Positions 26,723 through 35,576 are shown, numbered from the stretch's first letter. The stretch is 64,000 bases of DNA from Bradyrhizobium sp. SZCCHNS1050 (GCF_032484785.1 NZ_JAUETR010000002.1:1591290-1655289), one strand, 5' to 3'. Made by a program: numbers and translations. Notes: generated by a model from the letters alone, not told the origin.

Positions 26723-27667
26723 ATCGACATCCGCGAGCTTCGTTACTTCGTGCAGGTGGCGCGCGCCGGTAGCCTGAGCCGGGCATCGGCATTGCTTAAT
26801 GTCGCGCAATCCGCGCTCAGCCGGCAGCTGATGAAGCTGGAGGACGAGCTTGGCGTCGCGCTGCTGGTGCGGCACGGCCGCGGCGTCCGCCTGACCCGCG
26901 CCGGCACGACGTTCCTCGAGCACGCCCATGCCGTCCTGCTGCAGATCGACCAGATGCCCGGCGCGGTGCGCTCGCCGGATTCGAGCTTCGCCGGTCACAT
27001 CGCGCTCGGGGTGCCGCCGGTCGCGGGCCTGCGCATCGCGCCGTCCGTGGTGGTCGAACTGCGCCGGCGCTGGCCGCAGGCCTCCGTGCAGGTCCGCGAG
27101 GGCATCAGTTCGTCGCTGGAGGAATGGCTGCTGGACCGCCGGCTCGACATCGCCGTGCTCTACAATCCCCCGCCGCTCGACGGCATCGCGCTGACCCCCA
27201 TCCTGCACGAGCGGATGGTCGTCGCCCTGCCGCCGGCCAAGCGCGGCGACACCGTGGCCGAGACGATCGGCTGGCGCGAGCTGGCCGGCCTGTCGCTGAT
27301 CCTGCCGAGTCTTCCGCACAGCAACCGGCGGCTGATCGAGCAGGCGGCGATCCAGAACGGCACGCGGCTCAACGTCGCCTTCGAGGTCGACAGCGTGAGC
27401 ATGACGAAGGCCATGGTTCGGCGCGGTCTCGGCGCAACGATCCTCGCCCATGCCGCGGTCGTCGCCGAGGCGAAGCGCGGCGAGCTCACCGTGCGGTCGA
27501 TCGAGCGGCCGCCGCTGATCTCGACCGTCTCGATCGGCATGCCGCGGGAACGCCAGCCGACCTGGCTGGCCGACGAGCTGCTGGCGCTGATGCGCGAGGT
27601 GATCGCGCAGAGCGTGGCGGACGGCGCCTGGCCCGGCGCCAAGATCATCGGCGACTACGTGCGCTGA
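26723..27667 (+). CDS. LysR-type regulator with an apparent ATC start
   Basis: The LTTR winged-helix domain reads (I)DIRELRYFVQVARAGSLS, then RASALLNVAQSALSRQLMKL, and the effector domain starts near residue 90. The natural family start, MDIRELRYF, falls on ATC at 26723, 8 nt after a perfect GGAGG. No ATG, GTG or TTG lies between the upstream stop (26687) and a GTG at 26750. Starting at 26750 would delete most of helix 1. It is divergent from the lactone-type operon and probably controls it. Either ATC is used or the gene carries a start-codon mutation. Confidence 0.8.
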   Translation: MDIRELRYFVQVARAGSLSRASALLNVAQSALSRQLMKLEDELGVALLVRHGRGVRLTRAGTTFLEHAHAVLLQIDQMPGAVRSPDSSFAGHIALGVPPVAGLRIAPSVVVELRRRWPQASVQVREGISSSLEEWLLDRRLDIAVLYNPPPLDGIALTPILHERMVVALPPAKRGDTVAETIGWRELAGLSLILPSLPHSNRRLIEQAAIQNGTRLNVAFEVDSVSMTKAMVRRGLGATILAHAAVVAEAKRGELTVRSIERPPLISTVSIGMPRERQPTWLADELLALMREVIAQSVADGAWPGAKIIGDYVR

Positions 27668-27669
27668 GC

Positions 27670-28980
27670 TCATTCGCCCGCACCGGCGATTGCAGCGTGG
27701 CCCTCGTCGACGGCCGCCTCCGCGACCGTCGCCGCGGTGCCGCCCGCGAGATAGGCATCGAGCCTGGCGGCATCCAGCGCATTTTCCCAGCGCGCGATGA
27801 CGAACACGGCAACGGTGTTGCCGACGACGTTGGTGAGCGCGGTGCAGGTCGCCATCAGGCGGTCGATGCCGAACAGCAGGCCGAGGCCGTTGAGCGGCAG
27901 CACGCGGACGGATTGCAGGGTCGCCGCGAGCTTGATGAAGGCGCCGCCCGCGACGGTGGTGCCGCCCTTCGAGGTCAGCAGCATGACCGCGAGCACCGCC
28001 AGCTGCTGGCCGTAGCTGAATGGCGTGTCGGTGGCCTGGGCGATGAAGCCGACGGCAATCGCCATGTAGATGCCCGTGCCGTCGAGATTGAAGCTGTAGC
28101 CGGCCGGCAGCACGAAACCGACGATGGCGCCGTCGCAGCCGGCCTGCTCGAGCTTCTGCATCAGCCGCGGCAGCGCAACCTCGCCGGACGCGGTCCCGAG
28201 CACCAGCAGCAGCTCCTCGCGGATCAGCCGCAGCAGCTTGAGCAGCGACAGCCGCATGATGGCGCACACGCCGCCGAGCACGACTGCGACGAAGACGACC
28301 GCCGTGATCCAGTACAGCAGCACGACCTTGCCGAGATAGAGCAGCGTGGCGCCGCCATGCGTGCCGATCGCCGCCGCCATGGCGCCGAACGCCCCGAGTG
28401 GCGCCAGCTTCATGATGAAACCCAGCATGCGGAACAGCACGTCCTGCCCCTCCTCGATGCCGCGCAGGATCGCCGACTCCGTCTTCAGGCCGACGCTCAG
28501 CGCCGCGCCCACCATCACCGAGATGAACAGGATCTGGAGAATCTCGCCCTTGGCGAAGGCGTCGACGATCGTGGTCGGGATGATGCTGAGGAAGAAGCCG
28601 ATAGCCGTGAAATTGCTCGCGGCGTTGGAGATGCGCGTCACGCTGTCATTGAGCGCGAGGTTGCCGGCATGGAGCCCGTCGCCGGGCTGGAACACGTTGA
28701 CCGCGATGAAGCCGACGACCATGCCGAGCGTGGTCAGGATCTCGAAATACAGCAGCGACTTGAACGCGAGCCGGCCGAGCTGCCTCATATCGCGGACATG
28801 CGTCAGCCCGAGCACCACCGAGCAGAAGATGATCGGCCCGAGCATCATGCGCAGAAGTGCGATGAACGCATCGCCGAGCGGCTTCATCTGAACGGCCGCC
28901 TCTGGCGCCAGCAGGCCGACGGCGATCGCGAGCAGGATCGCGATCAGGACTTGGACATACAGCTGGCGGATGATCGCCAT
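27670..28980 (-). CDS. dctA: Dicarboxylate/cation symporter (DctA family)
   Basis: The 436-residue secondary transporter of the DAACS family imports C4-dicarboxylates with protons or sodium. Motifs are SFNLDGTGIYMAIA (about residue 300), LLTSKGGTTVAGGAFI (about 335) and the two re-entrant regions. Eight or more hydrophobic segments are visible. The start at 28980 (MAIIRQLYVQVL) follows GGGGAG; the upstream frame to 29091 has no similarity. It ends 2 bp from the convergent LysR stop. No dctBD regulators are near. Confidence 0.85.
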   Translation of the reverse strand: MAIIRQLYVQVLIAILLAIAVGLLAPEAAVQMKPLGDAFIALLRMMLGPIIFCSVVLGLTHVRDMRQLGRLAFKSLLYFEILTTLGMVVGFIAVNVFQPGDGLHAGNLALNDSVTRISNAASNFTAIGFFLSIIPTTIVDAFAKGEILQILFISVMVGAALSVGLKTESAILRGIEEGQDVLFRMLGFIMKLAPLGAFGAMAAAIGTHGGATLLYLGKVVLLYWITAVVFVAVVLGGVCAIMRLSLLKLLRLIREELLLVLGTASGEVALPRLMQKLEQAGCDGAIVGFVLPAGYSFNLDGTGIYMAIAVGFIAQATDTPFSYGQQLAVLAVMLLTSKGGTTVAGGAFIKLAATLQSVRVLPLNGLGLLFGIDRLMATCTALTNVVGNTVAVFVIARWENALDAARLDAYLAGGTAATVAEAAVDEGHAAIAGAGE

Positions 28981-29076
28981 GGCTCGTTTCGCTCCCCTTG
29001 TGGACGAGATGGAATCTCGTTCCCCGTTGTGAGCGAACTGAAGCAGAGCCGGACGTGCTATGTCCAAATCAATCTT

Positions 29077-29117
29077 TCGATGGCCTCCCATGCCGCAGCG
29101 GCAAGGGAGGCCATCGA
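29077..29117 (-). terminator. Hairpin terminator of the DUF1236 gene
   Basis: A 13-bp perfect stem (TCGATGGCCTCCC with GGGAGGCCATCGA) encloses a second 5-bp stem TGCCG/CGGCA. It lies 29 bp past the stop of the gene at 29146. The downstream T-tract is weak. Confidence 0.65.
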
Positions 29118-29145
29118 TGAGACAAGGCGCAGCCGCGCCTCGGCC

Positions 29146-30492
29146 CTACTGCTGCTGGTCGATGACCTGCACCACCTTCTGATCGCGCGGGTCGACCAGC
29201 ACGACCTGCTCGCCGATCGCTAGATACTGGTAGTTGGCGAGCTCCGGATTGCTGCGCGCGAGCTCATCGGGCACGCGGCGCAGGCTCAGGCAGCTCGATC
29301 CGGACGAGGACGACGACGATGTCGTCGAGCCCACAGTGCCCGTCTCGGTGGCGGCGCGGCGCAGAATCTGGCGCTGATCGTCCGACAGCACGATGCGGGT
29401 CGAGCCGACGCCATAGCCGCCGCGATCATAGCCGCGGTCCGCGCGCATGCCGTTCTGCGGGATTACGTCGACGATCTCGCGGCTGCGCGGGTCGACGATC
29501 GCGATCTCGTCATGGATCACGGTGTACTCGTAGCCGCGATATTCCGGCACGATCGTCACGATGTCCGACGGCAGCGGACGCGGCCGCACGCGCTCGGGCA
29601 GGCGCTCGCCGACGTTGATGTTGATGTTGAGATTGGTACGCGCCTGGTCGAAGTCGTGATCGCGCTTGAGCTGATCGACCACGCGGGTCTTCTGCTGCTC
29701 GTTGACCGACAACTGCGTGCTGGAGCGGCTGCCATTGGGCTGGGTCTGATTGTTGGCCTGCCCGGTCTGATCACGCTGACCGGCGCCGGTCGGCTGGTTC
29801 TGCTGCGCGGTCGTGTTCTTGCTGTCGGCCGCGTTCGGCTGGTTGGCCTGCTTGTTGCGGTCGCCGGTCTGCTTGTCCGCGGCCTCGTCGGACGTGCCGG
29901 TCTTGCGCTCGTCCTGGCTCTGCCGGGTCTTGTCCTTATCGTGATCATTGCGATCGGCCTCACGGTCGGACTTCCGATCCGTCGCCCCCGACTTACTCTC
30001 GGCGGCGCGATCCTCGCCCTTGCGCGGCTCGTCGGCGCGCCCCTGCTGTTGCTTCGACTCAGCCTTGCTCTTGCTGTCAGACTGCTTGTCGGCCTGCTTA
30101 CTGTCAGTCGACGACTTCGACTCGGCGTTCTCCTTGGCCTCGCGGCCACGCTCGGCGGCCGCACCGCCCTTGCTCTCGGCGCTCTGCTTGGCATCATGTG
30201 CCGACCGCTCGGAGGACCTTTCCTGAGCCTGCTCGCGTCCTGCTGCGGATGAAAGCTCGCCACGGCGCTGCTCCTGCGCGCTCTGCTTTGCCTCGGCGCC
30301 GGCACGTTCCGCCGCGGCGGCGCCGCCCTTTGCCTCTCCCTTCGCCTCGGCAGCCGGACGCGTGGCCTCGTGCGCCGTCGCAGCGGCCGGGCCTCCCTCG
30401 CGCTTCATGTCGCCTTGCGCCGATGCAGCACCTGATGCCGTTCCGATCGCCAGGATGATCGCGGCCGTTCCCAGCCAATGTTTCGTCGTCAT
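29146..30492 (-). CDS. DUF1236 exported protein with long Lys/Asp/Ala-rich region
   Basis: The 448-residue protein has a signal peptide (WLGTAAIILAIGTASGAASA) and then about 240 residues of low complexity rich in Ala, Glu, Lys, Ser, Gln and Asp. The C-terminal third has DUF1236-type units, including RPLPSDIVTIVPEYRGYEYT and the ending YQYLAIGEQVVLVDPRDQ. The family is common in Bradyrhizobium and is of unknown function. Start 30492 follows AAGGAGG at ideal spacing. The disordered part resembles desiccation-protective proteins, which is only a suggestion. Confidence 0.85.
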   Translation of the reverse strand: MTTKHWLGTAAIILAIGTASGAASAQGDMKREGGPAAATAHEATRPAAEAKGEAKGGAAAAERAGAEAKQSAQEQRRGELSSAAGREQAQERSSERSAHDAKQSAESKGGAAAERGREAKENAESKSSTDSKQADKQSDSKSKAESKQQQGRADEPRKGEDRAAESKSGATDRKSDREADRNDHDKDKTRQSQDERKTGTSDEAADKQTGDRNKQANQPNAADSKNTTAQQNQPTGAGQRDQTGQANNQTQPNGSRSSTQLSVNEQQKTRVVDQLKRDHDFDQARTNLNININVGERLPERVRPRPLPSDIVTIVPEYRGYEYTVIHDEIAIVDPRSREIVDVIPQNGMRADRGYDRGGYGVGSTRIVLSDDQRQILRRAATETGTVGSTTSSSSSSGSSCLSLRRVPDELARSNPELANYQYLAIGEQVVLVDPRDQKVVQVIDQQQ

Positions 30493-30622
30493 ATGAGAAC
30501 CTCCTTGGATCCCTGCCCCATTCGCTGGCGGACAACGCAAACAGCCGCCCGGCGTTGCCGGACGGCGCGAGAAAAAACTCCGGAACGATTTTGATGAACG
30601 GCTTCGGCGCGCCGTCACGCGA

Positions 30623-31198
30623 TCATTTTGACCGTGGCGCGAGCAGAAGCATGACCGGGACCGCGAATTGCTTGAAGTTGGCCGTGCTGTTCGCCTCGCC
30701 AGTCGCGGAGCTGATCAGGCTGGCACTGCCTCTCGCGCCGAACAGCATGCCGCTCACTTGATATTCCTTCTCTCCGCCTGGCGACACTTTCAGGCGCCGT
30801 GCATAGAACATGCGCGGCAGCCCGCTGCCCTTGCCGCCCTCGACGCCCAGAATCGTCGTGGTCTGACCCGGCACGCGCTGGTCGAGCAGCTTGACGGTCT
30901 GGTCCTGGGAGGCGCGGAATTGCTCGATCGTCATCGTCGTGTTGGGTCCGTAGAGCCGGTAGCTCACCTTCGAGCCAGGGCCGCATTTCGCATCGTCGCA
31001 CAGGAAGAAGGTCACATCGGTGCCGTTCGGCCGCTGCGGTTTCCAGCCGCCCACGGTGAACGGCAGAGGCGGTGTGGCGACCGACGGCGTCGTCGACGGG
31101 GTCTCGGCCCGAGCGGCGCCAACGCCCGTGACGAGCGAGAGCGACACGGACAGGAGAAGCCAGCGCAGGGCGCGCTGAGTGAGAGGCAGCGTCGACAT
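30623..31198 (-). CDS. Hypothetical exported protein
   Basis: The 191-residue protein has a signal peptide (ALRWLLLSVSLSLVTGVGAA, then RAE) and one mature domain with two close cysteines (LCDDAKCGPG), probably a disulfide. The stretch QFRASQDQTVKLLDQRVPGQ is well formed but I do not recognise the family. The start at 31198 is chosen because a signal peptide follows directly; the frame reaches 31402 without similarity. It lies after purQ on the same strand, 157 bp away. Confidence 0.65.
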   Translation of the reverse strand: MSTLPLTQRALRWLLLSVSLSLVTGVGAARAETPSTTPSVATPPLPFTVGGWKPQRPNGTDVTFFLCDDAKCGPGSKVSYRLYGPNTTMTIEQFRASQDQTVKLLDQRVPGQTTTILGVEGGKGSGLPRMFYARRLKVSPGGEKEYQVSGMLFGARGSASLISSATGEANSTANFKQFAVPVMLLLAPRSK

Positions 31199-31355
31199 CA
31201 AGGCACCGTCGGGATCGAGGAAGTGGCAGGCAGGACGGACGTCAGGGACGATCCGGGAGATGGAGGACGTCCCGCAACCTCGATCACCAATCGGTCGTTT
31301 GTGGGTCGGGCCGGGCGAGCGGCCCGACGGAAACGTCACGGGCGCAGCCCGCCGA

Positions 31356-32057
31356 TCAGGCTGCGCGGTCGAGATGGGCGACGAGGCCGGCGAACAGGCC
31401 ACGGCCGTCGGTGCAGCCCATGATGTCCTCGACGTGATTCTCGGGATGCGGCATCATGCCGAGCACATTCCCGTTCTCGTTGACGATGCCGGCGATGGAA
31501 TGCGCAGCGCCATTGATGTTGCTGATGTCGCCGACCTCGCCATCGGCTGAGCAGTAACGATAGAGCACGCGCCCATCGCCATTGAGCCGCTTCAAGGTCT
31601 CCTCGTCGGCCGCATAATTGCCCTCGCCGTGAGCGACCGGCACGCGGATGACCTGACCCGCATTGTAGCCGCGGGTGAACGGCGAATCGGAGCGCTCGAC
31701 CCGCAGATGCACGTCCTTGCAGATGAACTTCAGCTTATCGTTGCGCATCAGCACGCCCGGCAGCAGGCCGGACTCGCACAGGATCTGGAAGCCGTTGCAG
31801 ACGCCGAGCACCAAGCCGCCCTTGGCGGCGAAATCGCGTACTGCGTCCATCACCGGGGCCCGTGCCGCGATCGCGCCACAGCGCAGATAGTCGCCATAGG
31901 AGAAGCCGCCGGGCACCACGACGAGGTCGGTGCCCTTCGGCAGCGACGTCTCGGCGTGCCAGACCATCGCAGGCTCATGGCCGGAGATCATGCGCAGCGC
32001 GCGGGCCATGTCGCGTTCGCGGTTGATGCCGGGGAAGACGAGGACGGCGGATTTCAT
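31356..32057 (-). CDS. purQ: Phosphoribosylformylglycinamidine synthase, glutaminase subunit
   Basis: The 233-residue class I glutamine amidotransferase supplies ammonia to PurL. The nucleophile is in [10 protein letters not shown] (about residue 87), the His-Glu pair in MPHPENH (about 205), and the opening is [12 protein letters not shown]. The ATG at 32057 is 4 bp after the stop of a 59-residue ORF that separates it from purS. Length is normal. Confidence 0.96.
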   Translation of the reverse strand: MKSAVLVFPGINRERDMARALRMISGHEPAMVWHAETSLPKGTDLVVVPGGFSYGDYLRCGAIAARAPVMDAVRDFAAKGGLVLGVCNGFQILCESGLLPGVLMRNDKLKFICKDVHLRVERSDSPFTRGYNAGQVIRVPVAHGEGNYAADEETLKRLNGDGRVLYRYCSADGEVGDISNINGAAHSIAGIVNENGNVLGMMPHPENHVEDIMGCTDGRGLFAGLVAHLDRAA

Positions 32058-32061
32058 GATG

Positions 32062-32241
32062 CTACGTGTTTGCCCGATAATGATCCCCTCGCAGCTTCGC
32101 GAGAGTGTGTGAGTCCGACGAGAGCTCTCTGTTCAACGCTCGCGCACCAGCAAGCAGCTCATCGACAGAATGTTCGACACGGACCTGATCACGCGGGATT
32201 TCCAGCAGAAGCTCGTAGATCTCGCGGTCGATCACGGCCAT
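32062..32241 (-). CDS. Small ORF of 59 residues between purS and purQ
   Basis: This short gene starts [20 protein letters not shown] and ends [10 protein letters not shown]. The ATG (32241) is 3 bp after the purS stop (TAG-GCA-ATG) and its stop (32062-32064) is 4 bp before purQ, so it is packed tightly and likely translationally coupled. The sequence is charged and helical, with no membrane segment. I do not recognise it. In gene order it replaces the direct purS-purQ contact; a link to the PurLQS complex is conceivable but unproven. Confidence 0.65.
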   Translation of the reverse strand: MAVIDREIYELLLEIPRDQVRVEHSVDELLAGARALNRELSSDSHTLAKLRGDHYRANT

Positions 32242-32244
32242 TGC

Positions 32245-32487
32245 CTACCCCAGCAACTCCACCCGGTAATTCTCGATCACCGTATTCGCCAGCAGCTTGT
32301 CGGCGGCCGCCTTCAGGGCGGCCTCCGCCTTGGCCTTGTCGGCACCGGCGAGCTCGATGTCGAACACCTTGCCCTGCCGCACGCTGGCGACGCCGTCGAC
32401 GCCGAGCGATTTCAGGGCGCCCTCGATCGCCTTGCCCTGCGGATCGAGGATGCCGGATTTCAGCGTCACCGTGACACGCGCTTTCAC
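32245..32487 (-). CDS. purS: Phosphoribosylformylglycinamidine synthase subunit PurS
   Basis: The 80-residue protein bridges PurQ and PurL in the FGAM synthase complex. It matches the family throughout: ARVTVTLKSGILDPQGKAIE, SLGVDGVASVRQGKVFDIEL and the end LLANTVIENYRVELLG. The GTG at 32487 is preceded by AGGGAACAAGAC and gives the right length; the ATG at 32610 lies inside purC. Confidence 0.95.
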   Translation of the reverse strand: MKARVTVTLKSGILDPQGKAIEGALKSLGVDGVASVRQGKVFDIELAGADKAKAEAALKAAADKLLANTVIENYRVELLG

Positions 32488-32500
32488 GTCTTGTTCCCTT

Positions 32501-33268
32501 TTAGCTCTTGACCAGGACCGGGCCGGAGCCCGCCGGGCGCTCGTTCTCGATGAGGATGCCGAGCCGCTTGGCGACCTCGGTATAGGCCTCCAGAAGGCCG
32601 CCAAGATCACGACGGAAGCGGTCCTTGTCGAGCTTCTCGTTCGACTTGATGTCCCACAGCCGGCAGGAATCGGGGGAAATCTCGTCGGCGACGATGATGC
32701 GCATCATCTCGTTCTCGAACAGCCGGCCGCATTCCATCTTGAAGTCGACCAGGCGGATGCCGATGCCGAGGAAAAGCCCGGTCAGGAAGTCGTTGACGCG
32801 AATGGCGAGCGCCATGATGTCGTCGATTTCCTGGGGCGTCGCCCAGCCGAACGCAGTGATGTGCTCCTCCGACACCATGGGGTCGTTGAGCTGGTCGTTC
32901 TTGTAATAGAATTCGATGATCGAACGCGGCAGCTGGGTGCCTTCCTCGATGCCGAGGCGCTGCGACAGCGAGCCCGCCGCCACATTGCGGACGACGACCT
33001 CGAGCGGCACGATCTCGACCTCGCGAATCAACTGCTCGCGCATGTTGAGCCGGCGGATGAAGTGAGTCGGAACCCCGATGTCGTTGAGGTGCTGAAACAG
33101 GTACTCCGAGATCCGGTTGTTGAGGACGCCCTTGCCTTCAATCACCTGGTGCTTCTTGGCATTGAAGGCGGTGGCGTCGTCCTTGAAGTGCTGGATCAGG
33201 GTGCCCGGCTCGGGGCCTTCATACAGGACCTTGGCCTTGCCTTCATAAATGCGACGCCGACGGCTCAT
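32501..33268 (-). CDS. purC: SAICAR synthase
   Basis: The 255-residue enzyme condenses CAIR with aspartate using ATP in purine synthesis. Motifs: [13 protein letters not shown] (residue 5), [26 protein letters not shown] (about 96), and VDFKMECGR (about 177). Start 33268 ([13 protein letters not shown]) is the usual family start; an in-frame ATG 30 bp earlier (33298) is possible. It is the first gene of purC-purS-orf59-purQ, with 13 bp before purS. Confidence 0.96.
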   Translation of the reverse strand: MSRRRRIYEGKAKVLYEGPEPGTLIQHFKDDATAFNAKKHQVIEGKGVLNNRISEYLFQHLNDIGVPTHFIRRLNMREQLIREVEIVPLEVVVRNVAAGSLSQRLGIEEGTQLPRSIIEFYYKNDQLNDPMVSEEHITAFGWATPQEIDDIMALAIRVNDFLTGLFLGIGIRLVDFKMECGRLFENEMMRIIVADEISPDSCRLWDIKSNEKLDKDRFRRDLGGLLEAYTEVAKRLGILIENERPAGSGPVLVKS

Positions 33269-33578
33269 TGGGATGTACCGTGTTTTGTTGAAATCCATGA
33301 AATGGTGGGCTCCGGATGACTTTGGACAGGACCACGACGGAGCTGCCGCGAGGGCCCGGACGGACGGAAACAGAACAAGAACCGGGCCTGTGGGAAACCT
33401 ATCTCATTGGTGTCCCGAGCACAATCGATCCGGGCCTCGGGAGCGGAGTTTTACCGCCCTTCCCTGCGGCCTCGTACCCGTTGTATTGGCAAGATGTTCC
33501 AATTATTTAGGCGTGCGGCCACCGCCCCGCAACCGCCTGCGCGGTTAACCCTCTTCGGCAACACTGGAAGTTCCGACC

Positions 33579-33902
33579 ATGACCACGTTCGACAAGCGCG
33601 AGGACGCCTTCGAGAAGCAATTCGCCCATGACGAGGAATTGAAGTTCAAGGCAGAAGCCCGCCGCAACAAGCTGCTCGGCCTGTGGGCAGCCGAAAAGCT
33701 CGGCAAGTCCGGCGCTGACGCCGACGCCTACGCCAAGGAGGTCGTCGCGGCCGATTTCGAGGAAGCGGGCGATGCCGACGTGCTGCGCAAGGTGCTGGGA
33801 GACCTCACCGCCAAGGGCGCGGCCGTCACCGAGGCCGACGTGCGCGCGAAGATGAGCGAGCTGCTGGTGACCGCCGTGGCGCAGGTCAAGGCGGGGCAGT
33901 GA
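33579..33902 (+). CDS. DUF1476 protein (ATP synthase inhibitor zeta-like)
   Basis: The 107-residue all-helical protein matches DUF1476: MTTFDKREDAFEKQFAHDEE, then FKAEARRNKLLGLWAAEKLG. In Paracoccus the family member is the F1-ATPase zeta inhibitor, which binds the catalytic head through its N-terminus and stops wasteful ATP hydrolysis. It is divergent from purC, with about 310 bp between the start codons. That gap holds no gene. Confidence 0.9.
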   Translation: MTTFDKREDAFEKQFAHDEELKFKAEARRNKLLGLWAAEKLGKSGADADAYAKEVVAADFEEAGDADVLRKVLGDLTAKGAAVTEADVRAKMSELLVTAVAQVKAGQ

Positions 33903-33904
33903 GA

Positions 33905-33976
33905 GGCGAATAGCGAATAGGGAGTGGCGAATAGGGATCTCCTGCCCCTATTCGCTACTCGCAATTCGCTACTCGC
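33905..33976. repeat. Palindrome of GCGAATAGGG units between convergent genes
   Basis: GGCGAATAGCGAATAGGGAG on the left pairs with CCCTATTCGCTACTCGC on the right. It runs into the cynS stop codon and may act as a terminator on both strands. Confidence 0.75.
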
Positions 33977-34465
33977 TTACTCTTCCTTGAAGCCGTATTC
34001 CGGCACGTTGCCGCTGGCGCCGTAATATTTGTAAGGCAGGAACTTGCCCGACATCGTGATCTTGACGCGGTCTCCCTTGGCATTGGGCAGGCGCTCCATC
34101 ACCATGTCGAAATCGATCGCCGACATGATGCCGTCGCCGAATTCCTCCTGGATCAGCTCCTTCCACGCCGGGCCGTTGATCATCACGAGTTCGTAGAAGC
34201 GGTAGATCAAGGGATCGGTCGGGGGCATCTGCACGCCCTCGCCGCGCATCGGCGTCTCGTTCAGCATCGCGATCTCGGATTTGGACAGGCCGAACAGCTC
34301 GCCGGCGTTCGCCGCCTGCGGCTTGGTCAGCTTCATCTGGCCGAGAACGGCGCCGACGATCAGCACCTCGGAATAGCCGCCGATCTGTTCGCAGATGTAC
34401 TTCCAGCTCCATCCTTTCTCGCGCTTGATATCGAGCAGCTTCTCGGTGAGGTCGGATCGCTTCAT
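33977..34465 (-). CDS. cynS: Cyanate hydratase (cyanase)
   Basis: The 162-residue decamer-forming enzyme converts cyanate and bicarbonate to ammonia and carbon dioxide. The three catalytic residues are present: Arg89 and Glu92 in IYRFYELV and Ser115 in FGDGIMSAIDF. The N-terminal helix-turn-helix-like domain is KYICEQIGGYSEVLIVGAVL. Start 34465 (MKRSDLTEKLLDIK); the frame continuing to 35149 is antisense noise over the ATPase gene. It is the last of seven minus-strand genes. Confidence 0.95.
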   Translation of the reverse strand: MKRSDLTEKLLDIKREKGWSWKYICEQIGGYSEVLIVGAVLGQMKLTKPQAANAGELFGLSKSEIAMLNETPMRGEGVQMPPTDPLIYRFYELVMINGPAWKELIQEEFGDGIMSAIDFDMVMERLPNAKGDRVKITMSGKFLPYKYYGASGNVPEYGFKEE

Positions 34466-34515
34466 GCTTGGTCTCCCTTGAAAGTCTTCGTTGATGGGTT
34501 TCTTCCGGCTGGGCG

Positions 34516-35418
34516 TCAGCGGGCGATCGCCTGCGGCGCGTCGTTCTCGACCGGGTTGGACGCGACGATCGTCGGCTCGCTGCGCCCGATCTTCACCACC
34601 GGCACCTTGCGCGGGTCGTAATCGGGCGTCTCGGCGGTGAAGGTCTTGCTGCGGCTGACCAGGAAATCGATGATGTGGTTGCGCAGCGCGTAGTACAGCG
34701 GATGGCGATGCAGGTCGCCGCGCAGCCGGTCCTTCGGCAGCGGGTTCTCGACGATCTCCGCGAGCACCGCGCCGGGTCCGTTGGTCATCAGCACGATCTT
34801 GTCGGCGAGATAGATCGCTTCGTCCACGTCGTGGGTGATCATGAACACGGTCTGCCCGGTCTCGACGCAGATGCGGCGGACCTCGTCCTGCAGGGTGCCG
34901 CGCGTCAGCGCATCGAGCGCGGAGAACGGCTCGTCCATCAGCATGATCTTCGGCGTGATCGAGAGCGCGCGGGCAATCCCGACGCGCTGCTTCATGCCGC
35001 CGGACAGCTCCGACGGCCGCCTGTGCTCGGAGCCGGACAGGCCGACGAGCTCGATGTATTTCAGCGCATGCGCCTTGACCTTGGCGCGATCCCATTTGCG
35101 CCATTTCGACGAGACGGCATAGGCGACGTTGCCGAGCACCGTCCGCCACGGCAGCAGCGCATGGCTCTGGAAGATGACCGCGCGGTCGAGACTCGGACCT
35201 TCGATGGCCTGGCCGTCGACGATGACGGCGCCTTCGCTCGGCACGTCGAGGCCGGCAAGAACATTCAGCACCGTGGTCTTGCCGCAGCCGGAATGCCCGA
35301 TCACGCAGACGAACTCGCCGCGCGCCATCGCGAGCCAGAGATTCTCGAAGATCGTCGTGCTGCGCGCCCCATCATAGCGCTTGGCGATCCCTTCGATGGA
35401 GATGAACTTGTCGGTCAT
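34516..35418 (-). CDS. ABC transporter ATP-binding protein (nitrate/cyanate/sulfonate type)
   Basis: The 300-residue ATPase has Walker A GHSGCGKTTVLN (about residue 40), the signature LSGGMKQRVGIARAL (about 138), and Walker B IMLMDEPFSALD (about 160). It belongs to the NrtD/SsuB/TauB group and pairs with the permease at 35577 and the solute-binding protein at 36628. A C-terminal tail of about 45 residues follows the domain. A palindrome separates it from the permease gene. Confidence 0.92.
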   Translation of the reverse strand: MTDKFISIEGIAKRYDGARSTTIFENLWLAMARGEFVCVIGHSGCGKTTVLNVLAGLDVPSEGAVIVDGQAIEGPSLDRAVIFQSHALLPWRTVLGNVAYAVSSKWRKWDRAKVKAHALKYIELVGLSGSEHRRPSELSGGMKQRVGIARALSITPKIMLMDEPFSALDALTRGTLQDEVRRICVETGQTVFMITHDVDEAIYLADKIVLMTNGPGAVLAEIVENPLPKDRLRGDLHRHPLYYALRNHIIDFLVSRSKTFTAETPDYDPRKVPVVKIGRSEPTIVASNPVENDAPQAIAR

Positions 35419-35430
35419 AGGAAGGTCTTT

Positions 35431-35540
35431 CCGTTCCCTCCCCCCTTGTGGGGGAGGGTCAGGGAGGGGGGTCCCCCACGAAGACTCGCGCGTGGGGCAC
35501 CCCCACCCCTAACCCCTCCCCGCAAGGGGGAGGGGAACGG
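35431..35540. repeat. Palindrome inside the cyanate operon (ATPase-permease junction)
   Basis: CCGTTCCCTCCCCCTTG at the left pairs with CAAGGGGGAGGGGAACGG at the right; inner arms TCCCCCACG/CGTGGGG also pair. The transcript could form a long stem here. Confidence 0.8.
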
Positions 35541-35576
35541 AGTTGCGCACCTTGCAGCCGTTCGCCTGATCATGCC

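Noticed and set aside
30534..30558. A possible EcfG promoter (GCAAC-N16-CGTT) upstream of the DUF1236 gene
   Set aside because: The first element differs from GGAAC, so it is too weak to call.
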